Shown here one piece after another: positions 61,197 through 64,000 of a DNA stretch of 64,000 nt; position 1 is the first letter of the stretch; each line of letters begins with the position of its first letter. The DNA comes from Chlamydoabsidia padenii (lineage: Eukaryota > Mucoromycota > Mucoromycetes > Mucorales > Cunninghamellaceae), in assembly GCA_025330725.1 (NCBI GenBank), contig JAIWND010000031.1:62001-126000 (forward strand), read 5' to 3'. A program made the position numbers and the translations under genes. Below the pieces are notes generated by a model, which made no database searches, had not been told where the DNA came from, and saw only the letters and a list, made by a program, of their open reading frames with translations.

Positions 61197-64000
61197 AGGA
61201 GTCCTCAACCTTCCATTCTCACTAAATCACCAAGACAGCAACATCAGCAACCATTCTCACCAGCACCACCACCACCACCAAGATCAACAGGACAACAACC
61301 AGCTTATCGACCTCTTCCACCTCAGCATCAGCAATGGACTCAACCTTATCCTTCTTCAGCAAGACCTAGACCTATGGATTACCGAATGATGAATAGACCA
61401 CAGTATGGCATGGGTCCACCTCCTACTCATCATGGCACCTACCCTGGTCAACGTCCTCCACTACCTCATCAAGTCAATGGCGGTGTCATGTATCGTCCAC
61501 AAGGGTATTCTTCAGGAAATCGACCTCCTCCAACTCACATGTATACACCTTCACCTCAAAACTTACCAGCTCGTCCACCTTATTATCGACCTTCACCACC
61601 TACTTCTCAACAACATCAACAATCATCAGGATCGTCGGTAGCACCAGGGTCACCTATGCCTATGCGACCACCAGTGACAGGATCACGACATGCCCGGACA
61701 TCATCAATGGAATCAACAGCCTTTTCGGTGGATCGATCTCATGTGGCTCGACAAAGCTCGGATTATGTGGATACATCTTTGGAACCCATATCACCTAATG
61801 GTGGTGGTATTCGACGACCTGATTCCGATTGGGGTAAGTTTCATTATCTGGGTGGTGGTGATGGTGGGTGGTGTGGGACAAAATCGGGTTTAGTGTGGAT
61901 TTGGGTTTTTTTAATTTACTTTATATTTTTTATTATTACTATTATTCAGATTCTGCATCTGTCAATGGTGGTGGTGGTGGTGGTTGGCGACCTACTCCTG
62001 GCCGGGATCCATCCATCATGTCTTCCTCTACAAGAAAAGGCACACAATCATCCTCTATGTATCCTCTTCGTCGACTTGAACAAAGGAATCGTGGTCGTAG
62101 TCGGTATGGTGATAGTTACATGGCGACATCTTTTAAAGCAATCGAACCTGCGCCTGTGTCTTTGCTTAGGTTGGACGACCCTAATGAACAAATGCTTTTG
62201 GCGGACTTGGCTGGGCGTCAAATGCGACCTCTTCAGCCTCGATCTATTCCTTTCCCGTCCATGGATGGTGGCGTCGGCAAAAATCAACAAAACTTGGGTA
62301 ACTTTGACAATCTTGCTGCTATTCTTCGATACCGAGCGACCAACGACAGTCACCGACATGCAACAGCGTTTACGGCGGTGGATTCAAAAGGCAAAGAACC
62401 GGTGACTATCTCTTGGGATAAGCTTAATGCGCGGGCTGAAAAAGTGGCGGCGACTATACGGGACAAGTCTGGATTACAATTGGGCGATCGTGTGGCACTC
62501 ATTTATCGTAAATCTGAAGTACTGGACTTTATTGTCGCTCTCTTTGGTTGCTTCTTGGCTGGTATGGTGGCAATCCCGATCAATGCTGCCGATGATCTGT
62601 CGGAACTCTCATTTATCTTAAATCTTACCAGTGCAAATCTTGTCCTCACCACTGACTTTAATCACAAGGCTTTTATCAAGGACACACAAACCCGGTCGAT
62701 GGAGATTCCTTCAAATGTAGAATGGTGGAAGACTAATGACTTTGGCACTTGGTACCCGACAAAGAAGATCAAGGATTATCCTCCTATCAAGGTTCCCGAA
62801 TTGGCTTATATCGAATATGCAAAAGCAGTCAACGGTGAACTCAAGGGGGTTACTATCACTCATCAAACGATCATGGCAGAAGGTCGGGTGTACAAGGCTT
62901 CGGTGACTGAAACAGATGTGTCGATAGGCGATTCGGATGGTGTTGTTAATGTGGTGCCAAAGAAACAAACTCGACACTCTGGGTTTGATACTGTGGTCAG
63001 TTATTTGGAACCAAGGCAGCAAATAGGAATGGTCTTATCGGTATTATGCTCGGTGTATTGTGGAAATCATACAGTCTTTACCAGTGGAAGTATTGTCGAC
63101 ACGCCTGCCGTCTGGATTTATGTCCTGTCAAAATACAAAGGTAAACCTGATGAACATCATCAACATTGAATGATACTAATATGTTTATTTCTTACTCCAG
63201 CTACCATTGCATTGTCTGATTATCCGGCCCTGAACCAGATCACGAAATACTATCAACAAAACACAAAAGAAATACTCAACCACAGCAAAAAAGTAGCGCC
63301 TGACCTATCATCTCTGCGTTACCTCTTTATCGACAGTTGTGTATCCAAACCTGATTTGAACCAATATATCGCCGACAAACTCTTACGACCTCTTGGTAAC
63401 ACTGATGATCCTGACAAGGTGGTTTGTCCTGTGGCTTCGTTGGCGGAACATGGTGGCATGCTTCTCAGTTTCCGAGACAATCTTGGACCTGCGCAGTTGG
63501 ATGGATTTGGAAATGGACAAGAAAGATCATCAGTACTAGCAGAAGGTCAATCAAGCGATGTGTGGGAATGCTTACTAGATGCTGAAGCCTTGAAGATGAA
63601 AAAAGTGGTGGTGGTGGCTGCAGGTGAAGGGGCTCGAAAGGCTCGTACTGATTGTCATGAAGTCCTTGTTAGCTCATTTGGATTTGTTATCCCTGAAGGT
63701 AAAGAAAAGAGAGTTGATTAAAGGTGTGGGTATTAATATATGTTTATTCTCTCTCCCTCTCATTTAGCAACTGTGGCCATTGTCGATCCTGATACAACAA
63801 CACTTTGTCCTCCTGATACTATCGGTGAAGTATGGATTGATGCTCCTTCTATCTCTGGTGGATTCTGGGCATTACCTCGTCATAGTGAAGCCATCTTCCA
63901 TGCCAAACCAACTATTGTACCTTCTGACACCATGTATCCTGAAATTTACAATCAAGAATTCCTTCGCTCTGGGTTGATTGGTACTCTTATTGGTGGCCGT
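60723..64000 (+). CDS. DIP2/CMR2-like protein: DMAP1-binding plus AMP-binding domains, 3' end outside window
   Basis: Starts MEDLPVGLPSDLLEELGILE at 60723 with the DMAP1-binding helix pair (residues 1-45), then 370 residues of Pro/Gln-rich disordered sequence. An ANL/AMP-dependent synthetase region follows: NLAAILRYRATNDSHRHATA, LGDRVALIYRKSEVLDFIVA, AGMVAIPINAADDLSELSFI, YLEPRQQIGMVLSVLCSVYC, SLAEHGGMLLSFRDNLGP and GEVWIDAPSISGGFWALP. Three introns are seen (near 61835-61949, 63141-63201 and 63698-63768), and the frame is open at base 64000. DIP2 proteins carry two such tandem domains; the second would lie beyond the window. In yeast and animals, Cmr2/DIP2 handles specific acyl lipids such as chain-length-selective diacylglycerols. 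The P-loop-like motif of true ligases is weak here (KAVNGELKGVTITH). Confidence 0.87.

Overview
This is nuclear DNA of an early-diverging fungus, most likely Mucorales (Mucoromycota). It is AT-rich, and its genes are split by many short GT-AG introns (about 50-110 bp, often with T-rich ends). Proteins match fungal or general eukaryotic families. Two families absent from baker's yeast, a P2C (Na,K-type) P-ATPase and an eIF5-mimic/BZW protein, fit a basal fungal lineage. I saw no rRNA, tRNA, CRISPR array, virus or intact transposon. Genus assignment is inference.

Layout. 0-5 kb: 3' part of kynurenine 3-monooxygenase (+), a HAD-type hydrolase with altered active-site positions (-), and a secreted GDSL/SGNH esterase (-). 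5-10 kb: a coiled-coil low-complexity protein (-), a protein-kinase C-lobe-only pseudokinase (-), then 1.3 kb of intergenic DNA. 10-14 kb: proteasome subunit beta-3 (-) and a WW-FF TCERG1/CA150-like protein (+), divergently transcribed from about 210 bp, then a small unknown ORF (-). 14-21 kb: a full SWI/SNF-type ATPase (-), divergent to the PP2A catalytic subunit (+). 21-30 kb (all +): a small mitochondrial-type protein, a Gvp36-like BAR protein, Mkt1, a small unknown protein and a PPR-like mitochondrial protein. 30-33 kb: an allantoate-permease-family MFS transporter (-).

34-43 kb: two tandem subtilisin paralogues (+) with the same seven-exon structure. Between them lies an unrecognised gene with a 120-bp internal tandem repeat. 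43-46 kb: a glutathione S-transferase (-) and ribosomal protein uS12/RPS23 (-). 47-51 kb: an Atg27/M6PR-like membrane protein (+) and a BZW/eIF5-mimic protein (+). 51-60 kb (all -): a P2C P-type ATPase, a BEM46/ABHD13-like hydrolase and a Zrg17-like CDF protein. 60.7 kb to the end: a DIP2/CMR2-like protein (+), cut by the window edge.

The genes are mostly unrelated housekeeping and accessory functions. The only clear local family is the subtilisin pair. Across genes, a short motif (about WTTCAAAYCCCGA) recurs in intergenic DNA, often 20-250 bp upstream of start codons. First coding exons of only 3-4 nt (ATG or ATGG) occur in three genes. Several proteins keep a fold but lose catalytic or ligand residues (HAD, pseudokinase, Zrg17-like, Mkt1). 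No undescribed multi-gene system was evident; the promoter motif and the repeat-bearing orphan gene are the best leads.
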